Below, one piece after another: positions 62,414 through 64,000 of a stretch of 64,000 bases of DNA. Every line of letters begins with the position of its first letter. The first letter of the stretch is position 1. The DNA lies in the NCBI RefSeq assembly GCF_002327185.1, contig NZ_CP018624.1:744001-808000 (forward strand), read 5' to 3'. The stretch is from Clostridium chauvoei. GTDB lineage: Bacteria; Bacillota; Clostridia; Clostridiales; Clostridiaceae. The position numbers and the translations under genes are program-made. The notes beneath the pieces are model-generated. The model was not told the origin of the DNA and did not search any database. It worked only from the letters and a program-made list of their open reading frames with translations.

Positions 62414-63718
62414 ATGAGAAGTACACCACAGAATATTCAAGCAGAGCAAGTAGTTCTTGGTTGCATAATAAATGACAAAGAGAAGTTGCAAGAGGTAGAA
62501 GATGTATTGACAGTAGAAGATTTTTATTTGGACAAGCATAGAGTCATATATGAATCTATTAAGATCTTATCACATAAGGAAATTGATGTTGACTTAATAA
62601 CACTACTTGAAGAGTTAAACTCAAAAGGAATTATTGAGAAGTGTGGAGGAGTTAATTATGTAACAGAGATAAGTTCAGCAGCTATATACAATGACAATGT
62701 ATTTAATTATACACAAATAGTTAAAGATAAAGCAGATAGAAGAAAACTTATAAAAGCAGGAAGAGAGCTAATAGAAAAAAGCTATGAAGATAATGAAATA
62801 CAAGAAGTGGTTAACGGAATAGAAGATAAGTTATATCAGGCTATAAGCAAAGATTCAGGTAATATAATTTCAGCATCAGATGCGGTAGATGAAGTATTAA
62901 AGCAAATAGAAGAGAGTTATAAAAATGGTGGTAAAATAACTGGAAAAACTACAGGATTTAAAGAGTTAGATACTTGCTTATCAGGATTACAAAAAGGTGA
63001 TTTTATAGTAGTAGCAGCAAGGCCTTCTATGGGAAAAACAGCATTTGCTTTAAATATTGGACAATATGCTTCAAAGGAAGCAAAGGTTGGAATATTTTCT
63101 CTTGAAATGCCAAGAAGTCAACTTATGCAAAGATTAATATCATCAAGGTGTTTAGTAGAATTCCAAAATATAAAGACAGGAAAATTAAATACAGAGCAAT
63201 TTGGAAAGATAGCTATAGCTGCAAATGAAATAGCTAAGAGAAGTATTTATATAGATGATGAATCAATAAGTATTGCTGATATAAAGTCACAATGTAGAAA
63301 CTTGAAGAAGAAAAAAGGTCTAGATGTTGTAATAATAGACTATCTTCAATTAATTGAATCACTTGATAAAAATTATTCTAGAGAGCAAGAGATAGCAAAA
63401 ATATCTAGAGAGTTAAAGAAGATGGCTAAAAAATTAGATATAACAGTAATTGCATTATCACAATTATCAAGAGCACCAGAACAAAGGGCAGATCATAGAC
63501 CTATGTTATCAGATTTGAGAGAATCAGGATCAATAGAGCAAGATGCTGATGTAATAATGTTTTTATATAGAGATGAATATTACAATAAAGAATCAGAAGA
63601 GAAGAATATAGCAGAAGTTATAGTTGGTAAAAATAGAAATGGAGAAGTCAAAACAATAAAACTTGGATGGGTTGGACAATATCAAAGATTTGCTCCATTA
63701 GATATATGGAGAGGATAG
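62414..63718 (+). CDS. Replicative DNA helicase, DnaB family
   Basis: A 434-residue hexameric helicase of phage type. N-terminal domain (MRSTPQNIQAEQVVLGCII) and RecA-fold C-terminal domain with Walker A VVAARPSMGKTAFALNI near residue 200, DVVIIDYLQLIES (Walker B), and LSQLSRAPEQRADHRPMLSDLRESGSIEQDADVIMFLYRDEYY. It replaces or competes with host DnaB at the phage origin. GAGGATATG ribosome site. Confidence 0.95.
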   Translation: MRSTPQNIQAEQVVLGCIINDKEKLQEVEDVLTVEDFYLDKHRVIYESIKILSHKEIDVDLITLLEELNSKGIIEKCGGVNYVTEISSAAIYNDNVFNYTQIVKDKADRRKLIKAGRELIEKSYEDNEIQEVVNGIEDKLYQAISKDSGNIISASDAVDEVLKQIEESYKNGGKITGKTTGFKELDTCLSGLQKGDFIVVAARPSMGKTAFALNIGQYASKEAKVGIFSLEMPRSQLMQRLISSRCLVEFQNIKTGKLNTEQFGKIAIAANEIAKRSIYIDDESISIADIKSQCRNLKKKKGLDVVIIDYLQLIESLDKNYSREQEIAKISRELKKMAKKLDITVIALSQLSRAPEQRADHRPMLSDLRESGSIEQDADVIMFLYRDEYYNKESEEKNIAEVIVGKNRNGEVKTIKLGWVGQYQRFAPLDIWRG

Positions 63719-63719
63719 T

Positions 63720-63917
63720 ATGTTAAGTAAAGAAGTTATAGAATTTTTCAAGAAAAGCAGAGAGCTTATAGATCATAGTCACAGTATGGAAATGGCCACA
63801 AATTATAAAAAGGATAAATTTAATTATGCATTGTATGGAATATTACTACAACAAGCATTAAAAGAAATAGGTAACGAAGATGAATTTAAACAAGTCTACA
63901 GTAATGGAATATATTGA
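63720..63917 (+). CDS. Small phage protein, 65 residues
   Basis: Begins MLSKEVIEFFKKSRELIDHSH; helical and charged, with no known motif. Starts one base after the helicase stop, so co-translated. A further ORF overlaps its end. Confidence 0.65.
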   Translation: MLSKEVIEFFKKSRELIDHSHSMEMATNYKKDKFNYALYGILLQQALKEIGNEDEFKQVYSNGIY

Positions 63918-64000
63918 GGAAATAGTTAGACTATATTTTCTAGGATATTCAGTTGAAGGAGCGTTAGAAAAGGTAATGGAAATAAAAAGATGTAAGGTAT
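63880..64000 (+). CDS. Partial CDS running off the right edge
   Basis: An open frame begins MNLNKSTVMEYIEEIVRLYF, overlaps the previous gene and is still open at the last base (about 40 codons). A second ATG at 63904 is possible. Unknown function. Confidence 0.45.
   Translation, partial: MNLNKSTVMEYIEEIVRLYFLGYSVEGALEKVMEIKRCKV

Larger units (their letters stand above)
53030..64000. mobile_element. Prophage, left part (continues past the window)
   Basis: An ordered phage module: serine integrase, ImmA-like protease, ABC-3C cargo, CI-like repressor, divergent Cro-like regulator with operators, small early genes, HTH regulator, initiator with iterons and DnaB-type helicase. It disrupts a host lipoprotein gene. 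Packaging and structural genes are not in the window, so an integrative element cannot be fully excluded, though the replication and immunity layout is phage-like. Confidence 0.88.

Noticed and set aside
1..64000. CRISPR arrays
   Set aside because: No regular repeat-spacer pattern seen; the only short-period array is the iteron set at 61892-61992, which has no unique spacers of CRISPR length.

Overview
The window is AT-rich DNA (roughly 28-30% G+C by eye). It has strong AGGAGG-type ribosome sites, many TTG/GTG starts and short intrinsic terminators. Its gene content fits a member of Clostridium sensu stricto: reverse rubrerythrin, DUF1540 protein, the NifU-like/GGGtGRT pair, MurT-GatD, DacF, HPr kinase and a phi-LC3-type holin. 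Nothing in the sequence fixes the species.

Layout. 1-4.7 kb: small conserved proteins (DUF1292, DUF896), a probable 6S RNA, hprK, an M18 aminopeptidase and an orphan holin. 4.7-11 kb: a PHP phosphoesterase, then a compact folate operon pabA-pabB-pabC-folE-HD protein-folP-folBK. 11-19 kb: an unusually decayed stretch with a degenerate amidase-like gene (frameshift), a short pyruvate-kinase-like protein, a tandem-receiver gene (frameshift at a slippery heptamer), an ABC exporter whose ATPase gene is frameshifted, DUF1540 and rubrerythrin genes, and a MATE gene with two internal deletions; tRNA-Leu(CAA) follows. 19-30 kb: the NifU-like/GGGtGRT pair, NCS2 purine permease, GadC-like APC antiporter, LysR with YeiH, an SDR epimerase and an M29 aminopeptidase. 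29.7-41.8 kb: glutaminase, polA-coaE-lytic transglycosylase, a PrmA-like methyltransferase, flavin reductase, dacF, polysaccharide deacetylase, murT-gatD and a lysophospholipase-like hydrolase. 41.9-53 kb: two overlapping paralogous sensor kinases (the second broken by an in-frame amber codon), TspO, topB, an intact IS1182-family element, lrgAB and an acyltransferase.

From about 53.03 kb to the right edge lies the left part of a prophage that interrupts an ABC-transporter lipoprotein gene. Its order is: large serine integrase, ImmA-type protease, cargo, CI-like repressor, divergent Cro-like regulator, small early genes, replication initiator and DnaB helicase. The cargo between immA and the repressor is an ABC-three-component (ABC-3C) conflict system: an MC6-type middle component, a DUF2326 SMC/Rad50-like ATPase, and a convergent nuclease-like effector with a one-base frameshift near its C-terminus. 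A DUF4236 membrane protein sits beside it. This block is bracketed by two near-identical hairpins, each fused to the stop codon of the flanking lysogeny gene.

The strongest second-look items are the ABC-3C module and its bracketing repeats, a five-copy iteron array inside the initiator gene whose copies fall in three different reading phases (so conserved as DNA, probably the phage origin), operators of which one exactly fills the cro promoter spacer, a candidate -1 frameshift site (A AAA AAC) joining two receiver domains, an HD-domain protein in the folate operon that may supply the missing dephosphorylation step, and the TAG-ATG split kinase. All single-base disruptions lie in accessory genes and none in housekeeping genes. 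That argues for real decay, but homopolymer sequencing error must be excluded.
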